A stretch of DNA of 33,637 bases, from the NCBI GenBank assembly GCA_022710185.1, contig JAKLHK010000033.1, forward strand, positions 1-33,637, written 5' to 3'. This document shows, in pieces, positions 33,003 through 33,637 of the stretch. This DNA comes from Bacteroidota bacterium. Its GTDB lineage: Bacteria; Bacteroidota; Bacteroidia; Bacteroidales; JAGNHN01. The notes below the pieces were generated by a model, which worked only from the letters and a program-made list of their open reading frames with translations, was not told the origin of the DNA and did no database searches. Every line of letters starts with the position of its first letter. Within the stretch, counting starts at the first letter, position 1. The translations under genes and the position numbers were made by a program.

Positions 33003-33010
33003 CAATAAAG

Positions 33011-33117
33011 GCTGGCGACGACATACTCTCCCACAATAGCAGTACCATCTGCGCTGGCGGGCTTAACTTCTCTGTTCGGGATGGGAAGAGGTGGACCCCG
33101 CCGCTATAGTCACCATA
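33011..33117 (-). rRNA. rrf: 5S ribosomal RNA
   Basis: Read on the minus strand it contains GGTGACTATAGC, CACCTCTTCCCATCCCGAAC, AGAAGTTAAGCCC and GGGAGAGTATGTCGTCGCC, the standard 5S pattern with a Bacteroidota flavour. Ends are good to a few bases. The 72-bp spacer to the 23S gene holds no tRNA. Confidence 0.93.
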
Positions 33118-33189
33118 AGGCCTTAAATACCTTAGACATATGAAGGAAGAGAACAGTTACGATAGCGATATCATTGGTCACTGATTCGA

Positions 33190-33637
<448 letters not shown>

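Noticed and set aside
33118..33189. tRNA in the 23S-5S spacer
   Set aside because: Only 72 bp, with no cloverleaf arms or TTCRANNC box.

Overview
The window looks like a chromosomal segment of a Bacteroidota (Bacteroidetes) bacterium with fairly high GC. Four things support this. Upstream of at least eight genes there is a perfect TAnnTTTG element, the characteristic Bacteroidota -7 promoter box. Shine-Dalgarno sequences are scarce. Several families are typical of the phylum: proteins with a type IX secretion C-terminal signal, a TPR/beta-propeller/CRD/OmpA protein, a putative porin, and an RlmD of the Bacteroidota type. The rRNA genes also look like this phylum. I cannot place it below phylum level. 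HydE and pyruvate phosphate dikinase hint at anaerobic or fermentative ability, but no hydrogenase lies in the window.

Layout, left to right. Positions 1-226 hold about three copies of a roughly 80-bp hairpin-forming repeat and no gene. Next is parE (topoisomerase IV B), convergent with a bifunctional NAD(P)HX repair enzyme (nnr). Divergent from nnr is a tightly packed five-gene plus-strand unit: hydE, rlmD, aroK, a small secreted DUF6265-like protein and a secreted isochorismatase-family hydrolase; the last two junctions are ATGA overlaps. Facing it is a minus-strand unit with overlapping or near-overlapping junctions: TPR protein, PorE-like OmpA protein, polyphosphate glucokinase. Divergent from that unit come dnaN and a DUF1573 protein, which converge at 3 bp on an ABC-F ATPase. 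Then on the minus strand lie pckA, mscL, two tandem choice-anchor-L type IX secretion substrates of exactly equal length, and ppdK. After ppdK come a small lipoprotein and, divergent from it, a plus-strand pair that together equals the animal bifunctional lysine-degradation enzyme AASS (lysine-ketoglutarate reductase and saccharopine dehydrogenase). A heptad-based hairpin repeat separates this pair from a TerB/J-domain protein and a LiaF-like membrane protein. The right end is minus-strand: PepSY-type membrane protein, OB-fold-like lipoprotein with an HxCxH motif, putative porin, and the tail of an rRNA operon (23S 3' end, 5S, terminator).

How the genes work together: most of the window is housekeeping (replication, rRNA modification and rRNA, shikimate pathway, metabolite repair, C3/C4 flux through PckA and PpdK). 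The accessory interest lies in envelope proteins, the lysine-degradation pair, and the intergenic hairpins. There is no phage, insertion sequence, CRISPR array or defence island that I can support, and I do not see a clearly new multi-gene system. The best leads are the TPR/PorE-like/polyphosphate-glucokinase unit, the HxCxH lipoprotein with its PepSY partner, the split AASS pair, the coupled DUF6265-like/isochorismatase pair, and the two heptad-type repeat hairpins.
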